Below are positions 1-7,673 of a stretch of 12,069 nucleotides of DNA, one piece after another (the stretch's first letter is position 1; the number at the start of each line of letters is the position of its first letter). The notes beneath the pieces were generated by a model. The model did no database searches. It was given only the letters and a program-made list of their open reading frames with translations, and was not told where the DNA came from. A program made the position numbers and the translations under genes. Source of the DNA: Clostridiales bacterium (GTDB lineage Bacteria; Bacillota; Clostridia; Lachnospirales; CAG-274); NCBI GenBank assembly GCA_021203425.1, contig JAJQBF010000152.1:1-12069 (forward strand), in the 5' to 3' direction.

Positions 1-116
1 TACATTATCACACATAATTCTTAATATTCAAGACTAAAAATTATTAAAAATTATGAAGAGGGTTCATAAAACAAAAAAATCTTTCAAAAAAAACATACTA
101 AATGATAAAACTCCGT
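1..116. other. AT-rich non-coding stretch after sbcC
   Basis: This stretch follows the last gene of the minus-strand operon and is very AT-rich. I see no gene, RNA or convincing terminator in it. It contains a perfect tandem duplication of the 10-mer TAAAAATTAT (35-44 and 45-54). A 6-bp inverted repeat, GATAAA/TTTATC (104-109 and 116-121), overlaps the sbcC stop. On the minus strand it is followed, after about 10 bases, by a run of eight T. The stem is AT-only and detached from the T-run, so any terminator here would be weak. The real end of the operon may lie outside the window. Confidence 0.5.
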
Positions 117-2888
117 TTATCCTACAACAATTCTGCTGTCGAAAGCACCGTCCTTTTTTATTGTTATTTGTTTATCTATCTTTGTTTTTAGCTCCGATAC
201 GTGTGAAATAATTCCCACAAGGCGGTTTCCTTCCGTTAAACCCGACAAAGCCTTAACCGCCTGATTCAGCGATTCATCGTCAAGAGAGCCGAAACCTTCG
301 TCAACAAACATAGATTCTATGTTTATTCCTCCGGCAGATGACTGAATTTCCTCCGAAAGCCCCAAAGCCAGCGACAGCGAGGCTTTGAATGATTCTCCGC
401 CGGATAAACTCTTTATCCCTCTTTCCGTACCGTTATAGTGATCCGTTACGTTAATTTCAAGACCTGCCCTGCTTCTTTTATCACGGCTTTCTTTGCTCCT
501 TACAAGTTCATACTGACCGCCTGTCATAGTCATAAGCCTTGTGTTGGCTCTTGCCAAAATTCTGTCAAAAAAAGTCATTTGGACATAGGTTTCAAGGGTA
601 ATTCTGTCTGCCCCTTCAACCGCTCCGTTTGCAGTGTCGGAAAGCCCCTTTAATATATTAAGCCGTTTTTCAAGTTCTGCCGATGACTTTTCGATTTTCC
701 TTATTTCCTTAAGTCTGCCTTCATTTATTTTAATTCTTAAGCCAACCTCGCTTAAAGCCTTGTCAAGCTCTGCTTTCTTAATATTAAGCTCCGCCTTTTT
801 TTCGCTCAGGGCTGTCTTGTCGGGTTTGGTAGCGGAGTACTGTTTACTGCTCAGCATCTTAATTTTGGTTTCCGTTTCGGTTATAACCTTTAAGCAGTCT
901 TCATAAGCCTTTTTTGCCGCAGTTATTTCCTTTTTAATATTATCCCTCTCCCCTTCCAGTTTTTTAATATTTTTCTCCGCATCTCTTTTTGATGGAAAGG
1001 CAAGCTTTTTCACAAACTCCGAAATTTGTTCTTCAATGGCTTTTCCTTCGCTTATAAGACCTGCCCTTTTTACATTAAGGCTGTTTATCTCCTCCTCTGT
1101 TTTTTCTCTTTCCCTTTTGATTACAGGCAGTTTTTTCTCATATTCAGCCTTTATTTCTCCGTTTTTCCTGATTTCCTTAAGTTTTAAATTAAGTTTCGCC
1201 TTTTTCACTTTTATATTCTCGGTTTCTTCCGCAAGCCTTTTAGGAAATTCTTCTATGGGGCAGTCTTCAAAAAGCTCTTCCGCCATTTCTTTCAGTCTGT
1301 CAAGGCAATTTCCGAGCTTTGTGTTTTCCACTTTCGCTGCCTGCGCTCCTTCGTTTCTTTCCGTCTGAGCCTTTTCCAACACTGTTTTTAGTCTTTTAAG
1401 CTGAACCTCTGTGGGGGCTTTATCAACAATAACCGCCTTGTGAGGGTGTACCTCGGAACCGCATACCGGACAGGGACACCCTTCTTCAAGACCTTCTGCT
1501 AAAATTCCCGCCTGTGCGTCAAAAAACATTCTTTCATTTATTTTATATTTTTTATCCGCTGCCTCATATGCCTTTTTCTTAACAGAATAATCATTTTTGC
1601 TCTTAATATAGCTTTCCTTTAAATTCTTATAAAGCCCCAGCTGTTTGTTTGCGGCGGCAATTCCGGTTTCTCTTTTTTTAAGGTCGGCGTTTTCACCCTC
1701 AGCCTTAACCTTATCCGTTTCGACACTTTTATGTTTTTCGATTACCGCCGAATAATCTTCTTCTTTCTTTTTAAGCTCCTTAAGGGCATCATTTTTTGCC
1801 GCTGTTTCCTTTACAATTCTTTTCAGGGTATTTTCTCTTAAAAGCCTGTCCTTTTTAAGCCTTTCCGCCTCGTCATAGCTTTTAAGCCCTGCCTTTTGCT
1901 TTATTGCTTCACTGTTCAGTTTTTCCCCTTCTTCCTCTCTGCTTTCCGCCTTTTCCGACCGTTCCTTATAAGCCGCAAGTTTCGGTCTTTCTCCGTCTAT
2001 AATTCTCTGTGCCTTTTTAATTTCTTTTTCGTCTTTTTCAATATTTTCCGCTATAACAGTAAGTTTATTATTTTCTTCTCTTTCCCTTTCGTTTTCCTCT
2101 GACTTTTCTTTTATTTTTGAATATTTTTCCCTGTCACCCCTTATAATCTCTTCCGTAAGGCTTATTACCTCTCCTATATTCGTTATGGCTGAGCTCTGCT
2201 TAATTCTGTTCAACTCTACAGTCAAAATACTGTCACCGGGAGAAAGAATTTCTCTTATATTTATAAAAAGACTTTTTGAAACGCTGTCATACTCTCTCTT
2301 CGTTTCATTAAAGCTTTCCCTGAGTCTTTTTTCTAAACGGCTGTAACAGTCTGTTTTAAAAATATCTCTGAAAATATTTACCTTTTCATCTGAATCTGAA
2401 AACAGCAGCTTTTGAAATTCTCCCTGTGCCAGCATAGCAATCTGGGTAAAACGCTTTTTATCCATTCCCGTTATTTTAACGATTTCGTTTGTCACCGCCG
2501 TTTTTCCGAAAACAGAGGGTCGACTGCCGTCAAAGTCAAGCTGCGCTCCTGCGTTTTCTTTCGTATAGCCGTTTCCGTTTTTCTTAGGCCGCAGATATTC
2601 GGGATTTCTTCTTATATGATAGTCATTTCCGCTGTAGCTGAACCAAAGTTCAACATATGTCGGTGTCTCCGGCTCGGCATACTTGCTTCTGAACATAGTT
2701 TCATCTCGTAAGTCTCCGCTGGCGCCGCCGTAAAGAGCATATGTCAAGGCATCAAAAACCGTTGTTTTTCCGGCTCCGGTGTCTCCCGTTATAAGATAAA
2801 GACCGCTGTCTCCGAGCCTTGTAAAATCCAACTCGGTATATTTCGAATAGGGGCCGAAAGCCGACATAATAAGTTTTACGGGTTTCAT
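117..2888 (-). CDS. sbcC: SbcC, ATPase/coiled-coil subunit of the SbcCD nuclease
   Basis: SbcC is the SMC-like ATPase subunit of SbcCD (bacterial Rad50-Mre11), which opens DNA hairpins and trims protein-blocked ends in the cytoplasm. The 923-residue protein has the full family layout. An N-terminal Walker A (GDTGAGKT, residues 35-42) is followed by a Q-loop (AQGEF, about 154-158) and a long Lys/Glu-rich coiled coil. A central zinc hook CPVC (Cys473 and Cys476) interrupts the coil. A second coil follows, then the ABC signature LSGGE (828-832), Walker B ending FVDEG (Asp863, Glu864) and an H-loop His at 896. Length is normal to slightly short for the family. I chose the ATG at 2888, where the homologous sequence begins (MKPVKLIMSAFGPY), rather than an upstream start inside sbcD. 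It overlaps the sbcD stop as ATGA and has a GGGAGGGAGAGG ribosome site, so translation is probably coupled to sbcD. Confidence 0.96.
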   Translation of the reverse strand: MKPVKLIMSAFGPYSKYTELDFTRLGDSGLYLITGDTGAGKTTVFDALTYALYGGASGDLRDETMFRSKYAEPETPTYVELWFSYSGNDYHIRRNPEYLRPKKNGNGYTKENAGAQLDFDGSRPSVFGKTAVTNEIVKITGMDKKRFTQIAMLAQGEFQKLLFSDSDEKVNIFRDIFKTDCYSRLEKRLRESFNETKREYDSVSKSLFINIREILSPGDSILTVELNRIKQSSAITNIGEVISLTEEIIRGDREKYSKIKEKSEENEREREENNKLTVIAENIEKDEKEIKKAQRIIDGERPKLAAYKERSEKAESREEEGEKLNSEAIKQKAGLKSYDEAERLKKDRLLRENTLKRIVKETAAKNDALKELKKKEEDYSAVIEKHKSVETDKVKAEGENADLKKRETGIAAANKQLGLYKNLKESYIKSKNDYSVKKKAYEAADKKYKINERMFFDAQAGILAEGLEEGCPCPVCGSEVHPHKAVIVDKAPTEVQLKRLKTVLEKAQTERNEGAQAAKVENTKLGNCLDRLKEMAEELFEDCPIEEFPKRLAEETENIKVKKAKLNLKLKEIRKNGEIKAEYEKKLPVIKREREKTEEEINSLNVKRAGLISEGKAIEEQISEFVKKLAFPSKRDAEKNIKKLEGERDNIKKEITAAKKAYEDCLKVITETETKIKMLSSKQYSATKPDKTALSEKKAELNIKKAELDKALSEVGLRIKINEGRLKEIRKIEKSSAELEKRLNILKGLSDTANGAVEGADRITLETYVQMTFFDRILARANTRLMTMTGGQYELVRSKESRDKRSRAGLEINVTDHYNGTERGIKSLSGGESFKASLSLALGLSEEIQSSAGGINIESMFVDEGFGSLDDESLNQAVKALSGLTEGNRLVGIISHVSELKTKIDKQITIKKDGAFDSRIVVG

Positions 2889-4012
2889 TCCTCTCCCTCC
2901 CATACTTCCTTAATAATATCCGACAGAAAATTTTCCTGCTCCCCTGTCATTGTTCTGCCGTTTTGTATTTTGAAAAAATCACCGAAAAGCTCCAAGGGGG
3001 TTCTTTCCTCGGTTTCCCCTCGTTCTTTAAAATCAAATGTCTTTCCGGCTGTCATTTCATAATCCAAAGTCATTATATTGGGATAAACTGTTCTAAGCTT
3101 TCCTATGGCATCGGGAATATATTCCGTATCGGTTAAGGTTATTCCCAAATAATCTTCCCTGTTTGTGTTCTCATAGTTTGCCTTTAATGTAAGCTCACTG
3201 TAGCTGCCCCTTAATTTTCTCATATCTCTTTTCGGAATAAGAGGCACAATTTGAATTTCGATATTGCCTTTTTCTTTTAAATCCACAACCGTAACTGACT
3301 TAACGTCCTTAGCCTCTGAAAAAGAATATTTAAGAGGTGTTCCGCAGTAGCGTATATTTGCTCTTACAGACTGGGGCTTGTGAATATGTCCCAAAGCCGT
3401 ATAGTCAAAGTCGGCGAAAGCCTCGGCGCTTACATTGTCGGCGCCTCCTACTGAAATATCCTCTGAGTCTGATCTTTCTGCTCCTGTTACAAACTGATGT
3501 GTTACAAGTATATTCCTTTCTTCCTTATTTATGCCCAGAGTTTTTATAACGTCCTCCACAGCCTCGGTATAGCTGCCCGGGTTCGTGCCCAAATATTTTG
3601 ACACATTTGCCGGTCTTATAAACGGCAGCAAATAAATATTTATTTTCCCGTATTCGTCCTCTAAGGCTGCCGATTCAACCTTGCCGTCAAAAACCGGCGA
3701 AATATAAACACCGGTTTTGCTTATAAGCCTTGACGCAAAGGCAAGTCTCTCCGGACTGTCGTGGTTTCCGCTTATTATAAAAACAGGCAGCCCCCTTTTA
3801 ACAAGAGAATTCAAAAAGCCGTCCAAAACCATAACAGCCTCAGCCGGCGGAGTTGTCTTGTCGTAAATATCTCCTGCCAAAATAACCCCCTCAGCGCCCG
3901 TTTCATCGATAACATTCAAAATTTTAATAAGAATATACTCCTGATCCTCAAGCATCGAAAACCCATTCACACGCTTTCCTATATGTAAATCCGATAAATG
4001 TATAAATCTCAT
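2885..4012 (-). CDS. sbcD: SbcD, nuclease subunit of SbcCD
   Basis: SbcD is the Mre11-like metallophosphoesterase that supplies the Mn-dependent nuclease site of SbcCD; its partner SbcC is encoded directly downstream. All metal-site motifs are present in order in the 375-residue protein: SDLHIGK (Asp8, His10), GDIYDK (Asp48), GNHDS (Asn83, His84), THQF (His172) and GHIHK (His209, His211). A capping region follows, then a C-terminal part rich in charged residues that in the family binds the SbcC coiled-coil base. Two in-frame starts exist: a GTG at 4021 that overlaps the Shine-Dalgarno itself, and the ATG at 4012, eight bases after AGAGGGG (4021-4027). I chose the ATG because of this spacing and because MRFIHLSDLH is the usual family N-terminus. 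The gene lies about 30 bases after rlmD. Confidence 0.96.
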   Translation of the reverse strand: MRFIHLSDLHIGKRVNGFSMLEDQEYILIKILNVIDETGAEGVILAGDIYDKTTPPAEAVMVLDGFLNSLVKRGLPVFIISGNHDSPERLAFASRLISKTGVYISPVFDGKVESAALEDEYGKINIYLLPFIRPANVSKYLGTNPGSYTEAVEDVIKTLGINKEERNILVTHQFVTGAERSDSEDISVGGADNVSAEAFADFDYTALGHIHKPQSVRANIRYCGTPLKYSFSEAKDVKSVTVVDLKEKGNIEIQIVPLIPKRDMRKLRGSYSELTLKANYENTNREDYLGITLTDTEYIPDAIGKLRTVYPNIMTLDYEMTAGKTFDFKERGETEERTPLELFGDFFKIQNGRTMTGEQENFLSDIIKEVWEGEE

Positions 4013-4042
4013 AAATACCACCCCTCTTTTGTTTTGATTATA

Positions 4043-5434
4043 TTATTGTTCAGCCCCTACACAGTCATCATGCTTTTGTTGGGATAAAAGGACAACCGTC
4101 TCAACGTGAGGGGTTCGGGGGAAGAGGTCAACGCAGGTTATTTTCCGTGGGATATAGCCGTAGGTTTTAAGGACGGGCAGGTCATGGGCTAAGGAGGTGG
4201 GCTTACAAGAGATGTAAACTAAGGTCGGAGCCTGAAAGTTTCGGCATATTTTGGTGAGGGCTTTGGGGTTTATGCCTTCACGGGGCGGGTCTAAAATTAT
4301 AAGATCCGGAGAGGAGATCAGCGAGTCTACACCCTTTAAAACATCGGCGGCTATAAATGAGCAGTTTGTGATGTTGTTTAAAGCGGCATTGGTTTTGGCT
4401 GCCTCCACTGCCTCTTCCACTATTTCTATGCCGGTTACCTCTTTGGCATTTTCGCTCATAAGCTGGGCAATTGTACCCGTTCCGCAGTAAAGGTCGAAAA
4501 TTACTTTGGGGTTTGCGGTTTCGGCCATTTCTTTTGCCGTTGTGTAGAGAACCTCTGCTCCGGCGGAGTTTGTCTGAAAGAAAGAAAAAACCGATATTTT
4601 AAAGGTCAAGCCTAAAAGCTTTTCGTAAAAGAAATCTCTGCCGTAAAGGGTTGTTATTTTGTCGGCTTTTACGGCATCGGCTATGCTATTGTTTGTTATA
4701 TGGAGAAAACCGACGATTTCACCCTCTAAATCAAGGCTTAAAAGAATTTCCTTTAATGGGTCAAGGTTGTTTTTAAGGGCTGAGGTTGTTACCAAGGCAA
4801 CAAGAATTTCCCCTGTGAAACGGGCTTTTCTCACCAAAAGATGGCGCAGAGAGCCTGTTTTTTTCATTTTGTGATAAAAAGCCTCGTCTGTTTTTTTGAA
4901 AAAATCTAAAACAGAGGTAAGAATTTTTCTTATATCATCGCAGACTATTTTACAGTCTGCCGCAGAGGCTACCTCATAATAGCTGTTTCGCTTTCTCATA
5001 CCCAAAGCAAGGTCACCCTCCCTGCCTGTGTCGCCGAAAGAAAATTCCATTTTGTTTCTGTATCCTTCTATATCTGGGCTTGGGCATATTCCTCCGAATT
5101 CAAATCCATCGATTTCGGCATTCTTAAGAAGTCTTAAGACGTTGTTTTTCTTTATTTCAAGCTCCTTTTCATAAGGTATATTTCTGTAGATACAGCCGCC
5201 GCAGCTGCCGAATGAGGGGCAGTCCGGCTCGATTTCGTAATCTGCCTTTTCTGTAACCTCAAAGTTGTTCGACTGATATTTGCCTTTTTTCTTATAAAGG
5301 CTGTAGCGTATTTTCTGCCCCGGCAGAGTATTGGCAATTTCAGCCTTTATGCCGTTGTACTCCCCTATGCCTTTATTGGGAAATATCAGGTCTTTTATTT
5401 CATTTTCTGCATTTTCTATTCGTTTTTTTGCCAT
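4043..5434 (-). CDS. rlmD: 23S rRNA uracil-C5 methyltransferase (RlmD/RumA family)
   Basis: This SAM-dependent enzyme makes 5-methyluridine in 23S rRNA (U1939 in E. coli numbering). In Bacillus a single homologue, RlmCD, modifies both U747 and U1939, so this protein may do both. The 463 residues show an N-terminal TRAM-like beta domain (about 12-65) and four cysteines for a 4Fe-4S cluster (Cys72, Cys78, Cys81, Cys161, spaced as in RumA). A Rossmann methyltransferase domain follows, with FDLYCGTG (313-320), LDPPREG (381-387), the nucleophile Cys410 in YISCKPTSL and the general-base Glu445 in HVETVVLL. The ATG has AGGAGA six bases upstream (5441-5446). The gene sits between parC and sbcD in the same apparent operon. 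Its codons, especially in the C-terminal half, end in C more often than those of its neighbours, so local base skew differs. RlmD versus RlmCD cannot be settled from sequence alone. Confidence 0.93.
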   Translation of the reverse strand: MAKKRIENAENEIKDLIFPNKGIGEYNGIKAEIANTLPGQKIRYSLYKKKGKYQSNNFEVTEKADYEIEPDCPSFGSCGGCIYRNIPYEKELEIKKNNVLRLLKNAEIDGFEFGGICPSPDIEGYRNKMEFSFGDTGREGDLALGMRKRNSYYEVASAADCKIVCDDIRKILTSVLDFFKKTDEAFYHKMKKTGSLRHLLVRKARFTGEILVALVTTSALKNNLDPLKEILLSLDLEGEIVGFLHITNNSIADAVKADKITTLYGRDFFYEKLLGLTFKISVFSFFQTNSAGAEVLYTTAKEMAETANPKVIFDLYCGTGTIAQLMSENAKEVTGIEIVEEAVEAAKTNAALNNITNCSFIAADVLKGVDSLISSPDLIILDPPREGINPKALTKICRNFQAPTLVYISCKPTSLAHDLPVLKTYGYIPRKITCVDLFPRTPHVETVVLLSQQKHDDCVGAEQ

Positions 5435-5456
5435 TATTTTTCTCCTATATGTGTTA

Positions 5457-7658
5457 TTAAAAATCGGCTTTGTCTTCTTCCTTTATGAATTTACCGGCAG
5501 CCGGTATCTTTGTCTGGCGGTAATATTCGAGGTTTTCACACCTGCAGTCCTTAGCGGAAAGAATTTTTTCAACATATGAATTGTTCTTTTTAAGTGTAAG
5601 TGTTTGTACTCCCTGTGTGTTTTTGGTGGTTTTAAGAGGTATAAGGCTTGAACTTATAAGCCCTGTTTTACCGTCGTTTCTTATTAAAACAAAATCTTCG
5701 TCCTCTGTAATGTGAACAGCCCCTATAAGCCTTGACTTATCGGAGTAAGCGTTTATAATCTTCTTCCTGTTCAGCTTGGTTTTATAGGCATCAAGAGGAA
5801 CCTTTGCGGTTTTTCCGTTTTCAAAAGCAAAAATTATATTGCCCTCATAGTTTTCCGTTGCTGCCATAAAAAGAATCGCTTCATCGTTTTCAAGAGGAAG
5901 AATATTGTTTAAATAGCTGCCCATTGTGCTTGCTTTACACTCTGCAAGGTCATAAATTTTAACCTTGTAAACCGTCTGCTTGTTTGAAAACAGCAGAAGT
6001 TCCCTTTTATTTGTGGTTTCGATTTCCTGAATTATTTCGTCCTCTTCCTTCAGTTTGTGTTCGCCGGAAAGTCGGAGAGAATTCAGAGTTATCTTCTTAA
6101 AGTAGTTGCCCTTTGTCAAAAACAGCTTTACACTGTAGTCTTCTATTGTGTTTTCAATAGCTATTGGCTTAACGTCTTCGGCATAAATTATATCTGTTTT
6201 TCTCTCCTGACCGAATTTTTTCTCAACCTCTCTTAAATCCCTACAGATTAAATTTTTAATCTTTGTTTCGCTGGAAAGAATTCCCTGAAGTTCGGCAATA
6301 TCCTTTTCAAGCTGCTGCATATCCTTAACTTTGTTTAAGAGATATTCCCTGTTTAAGTTTCTCAGCTTTATCTCGGCTATAAACTCTGCCTGGGGTTCGT
6401 CTATGGCAAAGCCCTCCATAAGATTGGGTATAACCATAGACTCCTTTTCCGTTTCCCTTATAATGGCAATGGCAAGGTCTATATCCACAATAATTTTATT
6501 AAGCCCCGAAAGAAGGTGATACTGTTCCTTTTTCTTTTCAAGGTCATAGGCGGTGCGCTTTCTGATACAGTCCTTTCTGAAAATAAGCCATTCGTCTAAA
6601 ATTTCTTTTATTCCCATAACCTTGGGGGAGCCGTTTACCAGAATATTGAAATTGCAGCTGAAATTATCACAGAGAGGTGTCAGCTTAAACAGCTTTTCCA
6701 TAAGAATATCAGGATCGGCATTTCTTTTTATATCGATTGTAATTTTCAAACCGTTTAAGTCGGTTTCGTTTCTTATATCGTTTATTTCTTTGATTTTGTT
6801 TGTCTTTACAAGCTGAATTATTTTATCAATAATAGCCTCTATATTCGTTGAATAAGGTATTTCGTAAATCTCTATAAGAGACTGTTTTTTGTCATAGCGA
6901 TACTTTGAACGAACCTTGAAACTGCCCATGCCTGTATTGTAAACCTGTTCTATTTCCTTTTTGTCATATATAAGCTCGCCCCCTGTGGAAAAATCCGGTG
7001 CTTTTATATATTCCGTAAGGTCAACATCTTTGTTTTTAATATAGGCAATGGTTCCCTGACAAATTTCACGAAGGTTAAAGCTGCATATATTTGATGCCAT
7101 ACTTACGGCTATACCCTGGTTAGGCGTCACAAGAACATTCGGGAAAGACACCGGAAAGAGAACAGGCTCCTTCATACTGCCGTCGAAGTTGTCAACGAAT
7201 TCAACTGTGTTTTTGTCTATATCCTTAAAAACAGTCTGACAGAATGAGTCCAGCTTTACCTCGGTATATCTTGAGGCGGCATATGCCATATCTCTTGAAT
7301 ACTGCTTACCGAAGTTACCCTTTGAATCCACAAAAGGGTGAAGAAGGGCGCCGTTTCCCCTTGTGAGACGAACCATTGTTTCATATATAGTTGCGTCTCC
7401 GTGAGGGTTCAATTTCATAGTCTGACCTACTACATTGGTGGATTTTGTTCTTGCCCCTGTCAAAAGCCCCATTTTATACATTGTATAAAGGAGCTTTCTG
7501 TGAGCAGGCTTAAAGCCGTCAATTTGGGGAATTGCCCTCGAAACAATAACGCTCATAGCGTAGGGCATATAGTTAAGCTCCAGTGTGTCTGTAATAAGCT
7601 GTTCCGTATATTTATCGGGAATTTCCCTGAGAGTTTTGGGAGTTTTCTTCTTAGCCAC
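5457..7658 (-). CDS. parC: DNA topoisomerase IV subunit A (ParC/GyrA family)
   Basis: This is the DNA-cleaving subunit of a type IIA topoisomerase, encoded directly after its partner ATPase subunit. The 733 residues include the winged-helix and tower region. The catalytic tyrosine is Tyr131 in SRYTE, preceded by the conserved Arg130, and HR lies at about 53-54. No QRRGGKG gyrase box is visible in the C-terminal beta-pinwheel region (about 490-710). This favours a topoisomerase IV-like decatenase over a gyrase. The quinolone pocket reads NPHGDATIYE (residues 84-93). The positions equal to E. coli GyrA Ser83 and Asp87 are therefore Ala89 and Glu93. The start is a GTG with a perfect AAGGAGG (7667-7673) eight bases upstream that overlaps the parE stop codon, which suggests translational coupling and balanced subunit synthesis. 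The sequence is divergent overall, so it could be a lineage-specific second type IIA enzyme rather than orthodox ParC. Confidence 0.9.
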   Translation of the reverse strand: MAKKKTPKTLREIPDKYTEQLITDTLELNYMPYAMSVIVSRAIPQIDGFKPAHRKLLYTMYKMGLLTGARTKSTNVVGQTMKLNPHGDATIYETMVRLTRGNGALLHPFVDSKGNFGKQYSRDMAYAASRYTEVKLDSFCQTVFKDIDKNTVEFVDNFDGSMKEPVLFPVSFPNVLVTPNQGIAVSMASNICSFNLREICQGTIAYIKNKDVDLTEYIKAPDFSTGGELIYDKKEIEQVYNTGMGSFKVRSKYRYDKKQSLIEIYEIPYSTNIEAIIDKIIQLVKTNKIKEINDIRNETDLNGLKITIDIKRNADPDILMEKLFKLTPLCDNFSCNFNILVNGSPKVMGIKEILDEWLIFRKDCIRKRTAYDLEKKKEQYHLLSGLNKIIVDIDLAIAIIRETEKESMVIPNLMEGFAIDEPQAEFIAEIKLRNLNREYLLNKVKDMQQLEKDIAELQGILSSETKIKNLICRDLREVEKKFGQERKTDIIYAEDVKPIAIENTIEDYSVKLFLTKGNYFKKITLNSLRLSGEHKLKEEDEIIQEIETTNKRELLLFSNKQTVYKVKIYDLAECKASTMGSYLNNILPLENDEAILFMAATENYEGNIIFAFENGKTAKVPLDAYKTKLNRKKIINAYSDKSRLIGAVHITEDEDFVLIRNDGKTGLISSSLIPLKTTKNTQGVQTLTLKKNNSYVEKILSAKDCRCENLEYYRQTKIPAAGKFIKEEDKADF

Positions 7659-7666
7659 TTTTATAA

Positions 7667-7673
7667 CCTCCTT
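7667..7673 (-). promoter_or_regulatory. Strong Shine-Dalgarno for parC overlapping the parE stop
   Basis: On the minus strand AAGGAGG overlaps the last bases of the parE TAA stop and lies eight bases before the parC GTG. It justifies the GTG start and suggests that ribosomes ending parE help initiate parC. Confidence 0.85.

Noticed and set aside
104..121. GATAAA/TTTATC hairpin as the sbcC terminator
   Set aside because: The stem has a single G-C pair at one end, overlaps the stop codon and is separated from the T-run by about 10 bases.
4010..4021. GTG at 4021 as the sbcD start
   Set aside because: The GTG overlaps its own Shine-Dalgarno, leaving no spacing. The ATG at 4012 has correct spacing and matches the family N-terminus.
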